A DNA stretch of 64,000 nucleotides from Crossaster papposus (taxonomy: Eukaryota > Echinodermata > Asteroidea > Velatida > Solasteridae), in assembly GCA_037893245.1 (NCBI GenBank), contig JBAIAA010001116.1, positions 1-64,000 of the forward strand, given 5' to 3'. The notes under the pieces are model-generated. The model did no database searches and had not been told where the DNA came from. It saw only the letters and a program-made list of their open reading frames with translations. This document shows positions 13,611 to 25,482 of the stretch, in pieces. A program made the translations under genes and the position numbers. How positions within the stretch are numbered: position 1 is the first letter of the stretch; every line of letters begins with the position of its first letter.

Positions 13611-16600
13611 TACATAGCCTCCGCTGATGTATACACGTACCTTAGGCCACCCATACCCGGCCCGTTGGCCAGCCAATTACTAGGTCGGCTGGCCATAACG
13701 GGTGCCTAAAGGGAGGACTTCGATCCTAATGGTGGGGAATTGTGCAGGTTTGCGATTCCGATGGAGGTAGAGCCTGGATTGGTGTTCGTTTTAGGAAACA
13801 AGGTAGGAGATATCTAAATCCTTGCCGGTGGTCGAACATGACACTGGTAAAGAGGTACAATTTTATGGAGCAGCCATGTCATTTTGTTAATGTGAAATTT
13901 GATTATGGTTATTCGGCTGCGGAAGGTCATAATAAGAATTTGGGCAAGTTCTTGTTTAAGATTCGTTCTTTTGAATACCATTTGTGTGTTTTCACATATA
14001 CCATGTATGATTCCTCAATGTATATACGTACGTTGAGGCAGACAGGGTCAGCGCGACGGGCGTGGTACATTAGGTAGGCGTACGCAGTCTTTGTATTGTA
14101 CAAAGCTATTGTACTTTGGATAACAGCACGCGCTCAAGCATGCACGGCACGACATTTAACTGCGAGAGGAAGATGGCCTCGCATTCTTGCGGAATTTTCA
14201 CGAAGGCGTGGGTATTGTCCAAAGGTATGTGGATACGGGAATTTGGTTTTATCAGTAGGCCTATGTCGGACCGGGTTTTATCATGGTTCTTATAGTAGTA
14301 CTCTTTAGTAAAGAACATGCCGGTCCAGTTATCAGAGTATACCAAATCTATGAGTAATGCAAGGGTGTCTAAAACGAAGAAGACGTAATGTGGCTTTCAA
14401 AATGCAAAGCAGGTACATGTACATTTTATTTGTAATCCTTAGCGTCGCCGTGAGTAAATTAGTGGTAGCTTTGGCACAGTATAGTACGGCTACTACGTAT
14501 GTTCGGCGTTCCTGACAATTCTGAGATTTGAGGAAGTAAGGCCTACGGCAGTTAAACCCAGCAGTTTTAGTAAACCCTTCCTGGTTATGGGTATATGATT
14601 AAATGGTTGTTCTCCTTTGTTTCACAGTTATTGATTTGTTCTTTACAAAATATGATTCTCGTTCATAATCTTTGTGACAATTGTGCATAAAAAGGAAACT
14701 TGATCCCCAATAGGCTGATCGAAATAATGAATTTGGCAAACCTTTGGGCAGATTTGAGGAGAATAGCTGTGAAAAGGCATATAGAACATTTTCAAGCTCT
14801 TAGGCCACCGTAGCGCCAGCTTATGCAATTATGTTAGTGGAACTTCATGGGCATTAGCGGATGTTTCATATTAGATGTGGCGAATGAGTCCATAGGTAGC
14901 CAAGTGACTACCAGGTGAGGGGTTGTTTTTTTCCAAACTTTGTCTAAGATCAGATTGAGTGTTTTATCTCAGAGGAAAACTGTGTAGTCCTATATAAGGA
15001 CATAATGTCAGACCTTTTCTGAATTTAAAATATTATCACTGGTTACTGTAAAGGCAGTTCGCCATGAATATGTGTATGCTGGTAGCAAGGGGTAGGATGG
15101 ACAGGTTAGAAAGATGGATTTATCCCTCTGTGATTTAACAGACACAGCACCGTTTATGTATTTCACGTTTCTCTTGATTTAATCCCATATGTACAGGACA
15201 TGTGACGACTAGTATGGCAGGGGTCTGGTGAAGCAGAATCTTCATTACCAGAGGCACTAACACAATGGAGGAGGTCCTTGGAGCGATAGAGGGGTAAAGC
15301 TTTGCCCTGGGTCTCCAAGGTTTCAGAGTGATAATAGGCCCCTAGAAAGGGTATTTATAGTTAGTCCCTGAAATTGTTTTATGTTTGGCACAGCCCAGGC
15401 GATCAGACCTTGATTGTTATGGGAGCGTGTATGTACAAGGCGGCGAAGCCCCATGGCAAAGCCACAGGGCATGAGATGGGTTTAGAACCACGCGTTGTTC
15501 CTTACGAGGCAAGTTGTATCGTTTTAACCTGCAAACAGGAATGAGAGGGTGGTGAAATATACGTACATATTTACATTAACATTCCGTTCATAATAGCCAA
15601 AATTCACCAAAGAAATAGACTCAGAAACGGTGGATTAATGGGATTGGCTATCGGTTGCAATCAAAGTTCAATATTTTAACTGAAGACAGAGGCCGCATTT
15701 GCGCTGCCTTGCAATAGCACATTCCATCCGTTGAATTATATTCGCTCTTTTGAAGCATGTGGCTCAATGTATTCCAAGCGAGATTGGAGAAAATTTGCAC
15801 TTGTGGACCGGGAACAGCCATGCCTCCTCATGCGTTGCTGTTGAACAATATTGTATATAGTAAGTTTAGCCAAGAGATAGATATTAATCAAGGATTAGAC
15901 ACAAAGGTAGTATATCTTGGTGAGAGGAAGTTCCCAAACGGTGTTGGTGGAAAGTACAGTAGGTATGTACGATGGGAACATGTACAGTAAAAGCAACTGT
16001 ATAGGTCTAAGGAGAATATATTAATTTATTTTCAGTTCTGGTTGCACTTGCAGGATGTGGTTGCTCTAGATGCCCATAGTCTTGGCAGAGTGTAACAATG
16101 AACAGAAGATAAGGGTCAGACTCAAGTGTGGTCTCTCGGCGGGGTTGGGCGCCCCGATGTTGGCAAATATTACCCAGAAAATGGTGTCTGGTAAATAGTT
16201 GGTAAATGCCCTTAAAGTGATAATGATAAATGTAACGCTTGGCTCACAACTAAATATGTGAAAGTGATGCCTGTGAAAGGACTGCAACCAAGTATCTGCG
16301 AAATTCACGTGGGAACAATTTTCTATTTACAAATTGTATGTGCATATCAGACAACAAATTTCGGAGTCTGGCAATTTATATGACATTGTGGTCAATTCCT
16401 TGGAAGAGTATTACTGAAAGTAGACAATTTTTGCTGTCTAATAAACGGCAAGCATTACAGCAATGGACACTGAGCGTCGGGTTTTTGATCTTTTGCTTAA
16501 GTAGACGTGCTGTACCTATATGATATGGGAAATAGTAATGAAATGGTGGGAGGAAACAAACACAGGCCCCGCATACAAATGTTTTGGCTAAAATAAGGTC

Positions 16601-17449
16601 TTCAGGAAGACAAGTCGTATCCTAAACAAAGAGTTATTTCGATTGAATATTTTCTGGCTGTTAAACCTTGCTAAGCCTTAGTGCACAAACTGTTGCGTGA
16701 GTTTACCTTAACGAAAGTTGCCACCATGGTATATGTTTGTTTCTAAAATCGGAATTGTTTTTTTTTGTTGACCCTAATAAAGGATTATATTACTGCATAA
16801 TACTTTTATCAACTAAGGCATGTTTAGAATGAGTCGGATTTAGCCGAACAAATTTGCTGCAGTTACACTGTTAAATAAATAAATAAATACAAAAATCTTA
16901 CAGTTGATATTATGCAGTAGATGCGCGTGTCAAGATGCAAAATGCTAAACAAAGGTTACCGGTGATAACCATTTGCCTAAATAATTTAGGTACGTCAGTG
17001 GGGACGAAGTAGTTCAATTTAAGTCCGATGTCAAGAACTTCTAACTGTGAATCTTATCTTGTAAATCCCTATGTCTTAAACTGGCTCCTGTTAGCGGATA
17101 CTGCTGCTAATCCAAGATATGCGGTACATAATGTGTACAGGTACAGGTAATGTACGTGTACATAGGCAGGGCAGTGTTTTGGCATGAGCAGAGTAACAGA
17201 CCCCATGGGGAGGTGTGTTTGGACTAGGGTCTAAAATAGATAAGAGGGCTGGCAAGTTTTGCGGTTGGTTTTATTGTTTTCTCTAACAAGTTTCATGTTA
17301 AGCAAGAGATGGAACAGATGGAACAGAGGTACCCCCCCCCCCTTTCTTTTGTGGCGTTTAGTGTTTTCCGGAGTGTTGTGGTTTCTCAAAAATTCTGTTT
17401 AGATTTTTGGGGGATGCTTTAGGTAACCATGGTATAGACAGGGAAAAGC
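13611..17449. other. Intergenic sequence without recognisable genes
   Basis: ORFs here are short, overlap on both strands and show no family motif that I recognise. I see no tRNA, splice-consistent exon or long repeat. Confidence 0.5.
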
Positions 17450-17935
17450 CCCGTTTATACAAAATGAGATGAAAAGTCATTCATAAAAATGAGGTGAAAC
17501 GCCCCGTTTATACAAAATGAGATGAAAAGCCATTCATACAAATGAGGTGAAAAGCCATTCATAAAAAAGGAGGTGAAAAGCCATTCATAAGAAATGAGGT
17601 AAAAAGCCACAATCATAGAAATGAGGTAAAAGCCCCAATCATAGAAATGAGGTGAAAAGCCCCATTCATAGAAATGAGGTGAAAAGCCCCATTCATAGAA
17701 TTGAGGTGAAAAGCCCCATTCATAGAATTGAGGTGAAAAGCCCCATTCATAGAAATGAGGTGAAAACCCCCATTCATAGAAATGAGGTGAAAACCCCCAT
17801 TCATAGAAATGAGGTGAAAAGCCCCATTCATAGAATTGAGGTGAAAAGCCCCATTCATGGAAATGAGGTGAAAAACCCCATTCATGGAAATGAGGTAAAA
17901 AGTCCCATTCATGAAAATGAGGTGAAGAGCAAAAT
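17450..17935. repeat. Minisatellite 1, unit about 27 bp (core AAAAGCCCC)
   Basis: About 17 tandem units of roughly 27 bp have the form AAAAGCCCCATTCATAGAA followed by ATGAGGTG. Variants with TACAAA or ATAAAA replace part of the unit at the left edge. The unit length is near a multiple of three, so all frames stay open and give artificial repeat proteins on both strands. Confidence 0.95.
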
Positions 17936-18059
17936 TTTTTATTTTTATTTTTGACAGGTGGAAAACCTGATTTGTAGACATGAATGGTCAAAAGCACCGT
18001 TGATAGGCATGAAATAGAAAGCCCCATATACAAAGATATAAATTGAGGCGAAAGGTTAT

Positions 18060-18775
18060 AGATGGGTGTGGGGGAAGGCCCTAGAGATTGATGTGGGGAA
18101 AAGCACCGGAGATCGATGCGGGAAAAAATCCCCAGAGATCGATGCGGGAAAAAATCCCCAGAAATAGATGTGGGGAAAGGCCCCAGGCTGAGAGGTGGGG
18201 AAAGGCCCCAGGCTGAGAGGTAGGGAAAAGCCCCAGAGAAATGGGAAAAAGCCCCATAGTTAAATGTAAGGGAAAACCTAGATTTTAATGTGAGGAAAAG
18301 CCTCGGATATTAATGTGGGGAAAGGCCCTAGGGAAATATGTACAGAAAACCTCCAGAAATAGATGTGGGGAAAAGCCGGAGATTAATGTGAGACACAAAC
18401 CCAGAGTTTAATGTTGAAAAAACCAGACATTGATGTGGGGAAAGGCCCAAGGCAGAAAGGTGGGGGAAAGGCCCCAGGCAGAGATGTGGGGAAAAGTCCC
18501 AGAGATCGATGTGGGGAAAAGCCCCAGAGATCGATGTGGGGAAAAGCTCCAGAGATCGATGTGGGGAAAAGCCCTAGAGATCGATGTGGGGAAAAGCCCC
18601 AGAGATCGATGTGGGGAAAAGCCTCAGAAATAAATGCGGGGAAAAGCCCCAGGCAGGGATCGGGAAAGGCCCGGAAAGAGATGTGGGGAAGAGCCCCAGA
18701 TATTAATGTTGGCGAAGGCACAAGGCAGAGATTGGGAAAGGCCCAATTTGTAATAATGTATTTATAAAAAGGGGA
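18060..18775. repeat. Minisatellite 2, unit about 26 bp (same core)
   Basis: Roughly 25 imperfect units of the form GATCGATGTGGGGAAAAGCC followed by CCAGA are present. The units are more uniform between 18480 and 18640 and more diverged at the edges. They share the block GAAAAGCCCCA with minisatellite 1 about 130 bp to the left, but have a different second half. Confidence 0.93.
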
Positions 18776-20639
18776 ATAGCCCCAGTGAATTAAGAAGGCA
18801 GGTAAAGGTATATGTTATGTTTTATATGTTGTATTAGTTATTCAGCCACGAATGGCAACAATCGAACAATATGCTTGTGCAGAAAGTAGGATAATGTAAT
18901 AATGTAATAAAGCATCAAAGCAACAAACAAGGGCAAGCAAAGGGTTATGAATGTTACTTAGACAGCAATAGGAAGTCAAGGTTGTTACAATAGAAAACAA
19001 AACAGAAACGAGGCAATACCAACATAAAAATAGTCAGGAAAGATGAAATGAATAATGAAGCGGGTATTTATGGAAAATTGGATCTAAAACGTATAAGGTT
19101 TGACGCTTGTAGGTTGTATATATTGCTTAATATAACAGAGGTATGACAGTGGGGGCAACAGCCCCAGTTTAAATAGCACGGGGTTATTTATGTGTATTCT
19201 GTATTCCCCTTAAATGTAAGCTAGATAGGCCGATTCAGTAGGCCACAGATCCTCGGGAGGTCGACAACTCGCAGTGCATGATGTTGACGTCTGACTAATT
19301 GGTCGCTATGCTGTCCGGCGGGATTCTTCGTCTGAGCGTGATTTGCTGCACTTGGGTTGAGTTTACGTATTTCACTTGTAGGCAAATTATATCCACTTGG
19401 TTTTAGTAATGGTTGGTGTTTTTCGTTTGTAAATGTGACCCCCATCACTGTTAATAAAGAGGAAAGGAAACCTTTAAGCACTTCAAGGTTTTAGTTACCT
19501 GCTTGTATGAAATTACACGAAGGTTGAAATTGCACTGTGCAAGTGTTTGGCCATGCCCACGTCACTCTACCAGACACTCACTATGGCGGGCGTGGCCCAA
19601 TCGATGTATTTTGATGTCCACGTTTTTTTCTTGCAAATAACAGTAAAGTTTAAGAAATAAAACAAACAACAAATGAGGGGATGAACCCCGGTTATAGCAA
19701 TGAGATAATAAAACCTCTCGGGAAAATGGGACTAACAATAATAATTGGGGAATGAGTACCGTAAATAAAGGAAGCAGGCCGCAAAATGAGTTAGGCAAAG
19801 CGAATTATCAGGAGATAAATATCAAGGCCACTGTCGGCTAATAAATCATAAGGAGGAGGTAAATCGTGAATTTGCATACTTTGGTGCTAGCATGCATCAG
19901 TAGATATATTTTAAATTTTTAGCTGAGCTAACCGATTTGCATAAGAATACTTTGCAGGAAGGACCATGATGCATTGAAGTGGGAGAGTGCTGTAGCAAGC
20001 ACTGACCTCGTTCGGCATACAAGACGACGGCCGTGTGACAACACGCCTACGAGGGACGGAGGAAGGATGCAAGTCAGGTTTAACTTTGGCACATCAGACG
20101 TGAAAGCACAGCATTGGGTACTCTTCAAGACAATGGCCTCGTCTGGCGCACCAATTGAAGGGGTTACGATGAAGAAGGGACATCTGGGAAGTATTGGAGA
20201 TTGTGAGTATTGTTTGAAACGAAATAACACGGAGATGCTGCCCAGCAGTCCAGTGAGGCTGGTAAGTAACAGGTCAGACTCATTTCGTCCACTCTGTTTT
20301 TCCGTCGAAGCTTGGTGCTCCCAAAGTTCATGGTATTGTGACGGAAAGTGCAATGACTTAGTGCTGTCTATGCTATTGTAATTATAACCTTATGAAATGT
20401 AACCCAGGGCGTACGCGACCTGTAGTTGCGCGCGCTGGCTGGGCGGAGCTTACCGCTCAGTGACTCGCTGCGCGAATGCGCGGGATTGTGTAACAGAGCC
20501 CATAGGTGTAAGTACGTGTACATGTACGTGTTTTGACATGGTGTGCGTGTTTACCTGGGTGTTACGTAATGCGTGTTCATGGTTGGTTGGTGGAGTGCCG
20601 CGCCACCGGAGGAAGTACAGTACATGTAGGTTCACGACT
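18776..20639. other. Intergenic sequence without recognisable genes
   Basis: Two overlapping opposite-strand ORFs lie at 19928-20353 (minus) and 19974-20381 (plus). Neither shows a domain I recognise, and they shadow one another. The rest is AT-rich. Confidence 0.45.
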
Positions 20640-20990
20640 TGTGTTCTGAGTTGTACGTGCATTGCGCATACCAGTAGTGCATTGTATGCTGTGGTGCATT
20701 GTATATGCTATAATACATTGTGTACGCTGTAGTGCATTGTATATGCTGTAGTGCATTGCGTATGCGGTAGTACATTGCGTATGCTGCGGTGCACCGCGTA
20801 TGCTGCGGTGCACCGCGTATGCTGCAGTACACTGCGTATGCTGTTGTACACTGCGTATGCTGTTGGACATTGTGTATGCTGCTGTGCATTACGTAGTTGG
20901 GCGTTGCGCATGGCGTTGCACATTGTTGATGCTGTCGCGCGTTGCGCATGGCGTTGCACATTGTTGATGCGGTTGCGCGTTTTCTGCTGT
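20640..20990. repeat. Minisatellite 3, unit 19 bp
   Basis: About 17 degenerate units of 19 bp (pattern TGCGTATGCTGCGGTGCAC, with TGTATATGCTGTAGTGCAT variants) are present, decaying at the right end into GTTGATGCGGTTGCGCG. The ORFs found here in several frames are all translations of the repeat. Confidence 0.92.
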
Positions 20991-22716
20991 AAGCAGTAGG
21001 TTTTCCTCCCAGTAATTAAGAACTCAGGAAATGAAACAGCCCCAATTAAATCCTAATTATCGTACATTGTATTGATTGTTGAGGATAAATCATCATTGTT
21101 GATCTTTGTAGGCCTATACCGACAATACAGTTGTCAAGGTGTCTTTGTTCACATGTTTATTGTGTAATTAACAGAGAGTAATCGCAATCATCATAATCGG
21201 CGGTATATTTTCACCAAAACGGACCTGCACCCTTAGCCTTTTAGGTCGCTCTGAGTGATATCTCGTATAGGGAAGAGCCTTGGGTTGGGAAGATTGTCGT
21301 CGGTTTAATAGGTGTCCGACTTATCCTAACAGCCTTAGGTTGGCCCGGGGAGTTCCCGCCACAGTATGCTGCAATTGCTTGTTTCCTTTTGTTGCTTGTT
21401 CCACTTTCTTACAATTTTGGGAAGGAAGATAAATGTTAGTGTTGGCTGTGATTTCATTGATTTGTTCGTTGTTCCCCCTGCGCAGTCAAGTAAAGTTTTG
21501 GTTTCAGGACGGTAGGTTTAATTTTAACAATGTCGTGGAGGATTTTGTATAGGTAGGGGAGTTGGTTCGCTTTTCTTCTATCTTACAGTTATAACCAGCA
21601 TTAGTTTGCCAGCATTTTTTGAGACGCTATTTCTTCTTGAGAAATCACCACAGACAAAGCGGGCAGCCCCTACTCAAGGTTTGGTATAACTAAGGGCAGG
21701 CAGTGTACAACTTCTCCTTGACAGCCTTTTGAGGCTGGGTAGAAGTTTCGCATGAGGAAGTCGGGTCTGACTGTTCCAGCTCAGATTACTCTGAATGTTG
21801 CTACCTAGAGGTGATCTCAGATTTCTCATCGATCTAATAGATAGAGGGAGTAGTCGGCGCAGCGGAAATTGAAATGGATCCACTTGTATTCGGTTGGGGT
21901 TGATTTATTTATGATGCTAGTTTAAATTTACACAAGTCCAATTTATAGGTACAACATATCAATTAGCATTTGAGGGAATTCGAATAGCGCTGGTCGACTG
22001 GGATGAGGATGTCCTTTAATTTGAAGCAACCTGGAGGTATAATGGACGGCGGCCAAATTTCGCCGATGGATGGGCTCGGTGAGAAAGCGGTTTCCACTCG
22101 AATTTTGCTGACGGGGAAGACGAGAGGTCGTTTTAGGCAGCTCAGATTTCAGCATGTATATATGTCGTCGAGACGAAGACAAACTATGTGCATTGTAAGA
22201 ATGGTCAAGGTGCTACAATCCATCTCGGGGTAGTCCAGGCCTTCACTATTTTGCAACATGCCAAGGGCTGATGAGGCGACACCGTGTGACAAAGCGAAAT
22301 TAAGAATTGGTCGGCTACAGCAGTAAGAGAACAATGAGAAAAGGTACAATGCAGAAGGGTACAATGCAGAAGGGTAAGGCAGCTTGAGACGGCTCTATAG
22401 GGAATAGGGTAAGTTGCCAAACGTCTTGCGGTAGTGTGCAAACAAGGATGGTACCTGTAAAACATGGGCTTGGCCTCATCTGATGGTTAGCGGTTAGCGG
22501 CTAGAGGATCCTGTCGGCAGGGAACAACACATCAAGACCATTAACTGGTAGACAAATGGATACAGAAACTATTGGTGGCATAGGTTGTGTATCCCCAGGA
22601 GAATCACGGGTAAGATTAGGGCTGAGAAATGGGATGAGATATGGGATGGGATGGGGGTTGTGGGGTAGAGGAAGAGAAAATAGTGGATTGGATTGGGGGT
22701 CTAAGTTCGGAGCGAA
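20991..22716. other. Intergenic sequence without recognisable genes
   Basis: Only short overlapping ORFs are seen, with no motif that I can assign. Confidence 0.45.
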
Positions 22717-22792
22717 GAATCCTTCTACCCATACCTAAGATCAAATGTGGACTCTGGAGTCCGAACAAAGCAGCGATGCAAATACTTTACTA
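22717..22792. repeat. 76-bp direct repeat, copy 1
   Basis: This is identical to 22984-23059 and includes CTGGAGTCCGAACAAAGC. Its right end (GCAGCGATGCAAAT, 22770-22783) forms a perfect 14-bp inverted repeat with 22792-22805 across 8 bp. The second copy lacks the inverted partner. Confidence 0.9.
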
Positions 22793-22864
22793 TTTGCATC
22801 GCTGCGGCGTAGAGGTCGGAAGATCCACAATCACTTTGTGAATTTGGTCACTACGAGAGAGAAC
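22789..22864. repeat. Dispersed repeat copy B
   Basis: This is the same-orientation partner of 13535-13610, with 53 bp identical and then weaker similarity. Confidence 0.8.
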
Positions 22865-22983
22865 GGTAAGTCGAAGAAGCCTTTGGTTTGTCGCTCCGAG
22901 GACAGGTAAGATCCAAAACTTTTATCCCACCCACCCTCCCCATACTGGATGGTCCTGCTGTTCGGATTCTAGTCTCTACGCTC

Positions 22984-23059
22984 GAATCCTTCTACCCATA
23001 CCTAAGATCAAATGTGGACTCTGGAGTCCGAACAAAGCAGCGATGCAAATACTTTACTA
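22984..23059. repeat. 76-bp direct repeat, copy 2
   Basis: This copy is offset by 267 bp from copy 1 and identical to it. It is followed by unrelated sequence. Confidence 0.9.
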
Positions 23060-23227
23060 AAGTCGTTCCATACACACGAAGCTCACGAATTAGGTCGTCC
23101 GAAGCGGGCTTCCCGCGATACGGCTACGGGTGTTACTAGCCTGTTCATGCGCAGTTAATGGCGAACACCGAGACAATAGCCCTAGACAAGAGATTTAGAC
23201 GAGCGGCCTTATAATCTTGTGGCTCAC

Positions 23228-23360
23228 CAAGTGTCACAATCTCCCACAGCAGGATCCCGAAAGACCACACGTCACTCTCCGTTGTGTACACGTCATCAAG
23301 AATGGATTCCAACGCCACCCAGCGCAAAGGAAGAGAACCCTGTGGATAGACGTGATTCTC
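23228..23360 (-). CDS. Receptor tyrosine kinase, exon with activation segment and subdomain IX
   Basis: This exon of 133 bp encodes the end of the activation segment ([13 protein letters not shown]) and the conserved [16 protein letters not shown] block. LRWVALES is the tyrosine-kinase form of the subdomain VIII signature. The acceptor AG is at 23361-23362 and the donor GT at 23226-23227, on the minus strand. It starts in phase 0, matching the end of the 29500-29622 exon, and ends in phase 1. The exons for subdomains X and XI should lie further left, but I could not find them between 8.8 and 23.2 kb, so the gene is incomplete here or uses a very long intron. Confidence 0.9.
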
Positions 23361-23525
23361 CTCAGGCCAATTAGTAAGTCGCTAATTAGATTTAGTCTTT
23401 AAACTTTGGCAATTGGATTGTCGGTTACATTGATCAATAACAGTAATAGAGTCCACAACCATCTATGAATGTACAGTAATTAGGATACAATTGGGACTGT
23501 TTTATTACCAGGGTCCTTGGTTATT

Positions 23526-23548
23526 GGGGGGGGGGGGGGGGGGGGGGG
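23526..23548. repeat. Poly-G tract
   Basis: An uninterrupted G run of just over 20 bases. Its exact length is likely uncertain in the assembly. Confidence 0.9.
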
Positions 23549-23565
23549 TTAACGTACTGCTCACA

Positions 23566-23800
23566 GCAGTGCAACAACCTCAGCAATGCTTAACAAAGTC
23601 GCCAATGTATCAAAGTATAAGTACCGATACACATTGTATAACAAAGCACATACGCCCGCGTCAGCACTGCACACGCGCATCAACACGGCACATTATACTT
23701 CAGCAAGTCGCATAAGCACGAGCTGCACAATAGCATCAGCATTGTACAACCGCATCAACATTGTACAACATCATAAGCAATGTATAATCCGAACAGCTTC
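23566..23800. repeat. Degenerate 19-20 bp minisatellite, opposite orientation to minisatellite 3
   Basis: Units such as GCATCAGCATTGTACAAC recur every 19-20 bp. Their reverse complement (GTTGTACAATGCTGATGC) resembles the right-hand units of the array at 20640-20990, which carry GTTGATGCGGTTG and GCTGTTGTACAC. Confidence 0.7.
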
Positions 23801-24541
23801 GTATTCGTTCCACGTTTAACCATGCAAGCAAGCGTCGGCAACGTATAACTTTCTTTTCACATCTTTTTACTTCAGTCATGCCCGCTAGTGCAACATTGGT
23901 ACAGCTCATACAACGTTGTATTGAACGCGCATGATACGCACAAACGCAGAACACAAGTATTGAGCTCCCTTCTTGCCCACTTGCCAGCGCTATAGTTCCA
24001 TTTATTTGGGGGCCAACCTGTGACATATGTACCCAAAATTCAAAATGATTATATTTGTTTAAATATTTGTTTTTATTTGAATAAAACTTATAAATTTTCA
24101 GAAATTTTTAAAAATTTTCAAATCAAAGGACATTTTCCCACACAGGAGCAGATCAACTAGACATGCGCCGGTTAGGTTCACCGTGTAAACGGGTACACCA
24201 AATTTTTAAAGTTATTGTGAAATTTTTGTTACAAATGATTGAAATCAGTTGGAATTTTTACTGTTGTAATACTCAATTTTAATCACTTTTGACATGTAAC
24301 AATATTTGGTTATGGTTAGTTTGAGAAATTTTTTAATGGAGGCATGTTACATTTTTACAATTTCGGCCAGAAAAGGTAATTTCTGACTATTCTAGATAAG
24401 AACAAGTTTTCAGGTCCAATAATTAATCATACTTAAGAAAAATCTGATTATAACTTGTGGCATATGTAGTATAGAATTATTTTTTAATAACATCAAATGA
24501 GTACATATAAGGTTTATGCTCACAACCGACCCCAAAGTTAA

Positions 24542-24597
24542 AGTTCCCCGTGTAAATGGGACACCACAAATATTGGTGTCCCTTTACACAGGGAACT
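24542..24597. repeat. Hairpin repeat, copy 1
   Basis: The left arm AGTTCCCCGTGTAAATGGG plus ACACCA pairs with the right arm TGGTGTCCC plus TTTACACAGGGAACT over about 24 bp. There is one substitution and one 1-base bulge, and the loop is AT-rich and about 7 nt. Confidence 0.9.
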
Positions 24598-24935
24598 CAA
24601 AGTAAAGGGGTGTGTTTTAGACTTTAAATTATCTATTTGGAATACGATGAGCACAATTAAACCACTAGCATAACTCTTTGCAACACAATTACTACTAGTT
24701 ACTACACGTTACTACACATTTGGACTTCTTTAGTGCTCAAGAAATGTGATTTTGGTAGTCGCTCTTTAAAAGAAGAACTTTGCCCATTTCCAAATTTAAA
24801 AAAAGTGTTAAGCTAAGGTAAATATCATTTATTGCATAACATTTGATGTTGCAAGTGCTAATTAACATTTCTTTTACTTTGGCAACACAATAAATGTCAT
24901 TACTTACCCTATAGCAAGCAAGAAACATGGACACA

Positions 24936-24990
24936 GGTTCCCCGTGTAAAGGGGACACCAAAATATTGGTGTTCCCTTCTATGTGGAACT
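24936..24990. repeat. Hairpin repeat, copy 2
   Basis: This is the same hairpin 394 bp further on, with a more diverged right arm. The sequence after the hairpin is also similar to that after copy 1 (TGTGTTTTAGACTT, then a shared CTATTAGCAT/CACTAGCAT block). The repeated unit is therefore several hundred bp and not just the hairpin. A third, half copy begins at 25127, and a diverged left arm at 24175. Confidence 0.85.
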
Positions 24991-25406
24991 CAGAGTAAGA
25001 TATGTGTTTTAGACTTGGACATTATTAATTTCAAATAAGATAAGGACATTTAAACTATTAGCATGACTGATTGCAACATAAATACCACAATCATATGCCT
25101 TATAACAATACTAGAACCTGCAAAAAGGTTCTCTGTGTAAGGGGGACACCAAAACTTTGTACGTTCACGAATTGTTTTCAACTTTTCTGAATTTGTTTTT
25201 GCAATTCCGTCTTTTCCAATGTTAGTCTTTGATTTGCAATTCTTTGTCTGCCTTGAAGTTGACTGGGTAGGAACAGAGCCTGTGTAAGCATCTTCAAGAT
25301 CACTGTGTTCACATCTGAATCGAATACGTAGTTGATAAGGTGGTGGCATCTTTTCCTCCTTTTCCTTAGATGGTGATGACATCTTTCCTTCTTTTCTTTA
25401 AAAGAA

Positions 25407-25482
25407 GTACAGATGAGTGAAGTACAGATGAGTGCGGTACAGATGAGTGCGGTACAGATGAGTGCGGTACAGATGGGTGCGG
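25407..25482. repeat. 15-bp minisatellite, five copies
   Basis: GTACAGATGAGTGCG is repeated five times with one or two changes. Confidence 0.93.

Noticed and set aside
17455..18767. Repeat proteins on both strands (units like MNGAFHLIS, HEWGFSP, RDRCGEKPQ)
   Set aside because: The minisatellite unit is near a multiple of 3, so all frames stay open. Equal openness on both strands argues against coding.
19928..20381. A 141-residue minus-strand and a 135-residue plus-strand ORF
   Set aside because: They overlap almost fully on opposite strands, show no family motif and have no repeat or splice support. At most one could be real, and I cannot support either.
20460..20999. Cys/Tyr- or Gln/Thr-rich ORFs
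   Set aside because: Translations of the 19-bp minisatellite.
25050..25382. A 110-residue minus-strand ORF starting MSSPSKEKEEK
   Set aside because: Its second half is the hairpin repeat arm. There is no domain and no splice evidence, although a short first exon cannot be fully excluded.
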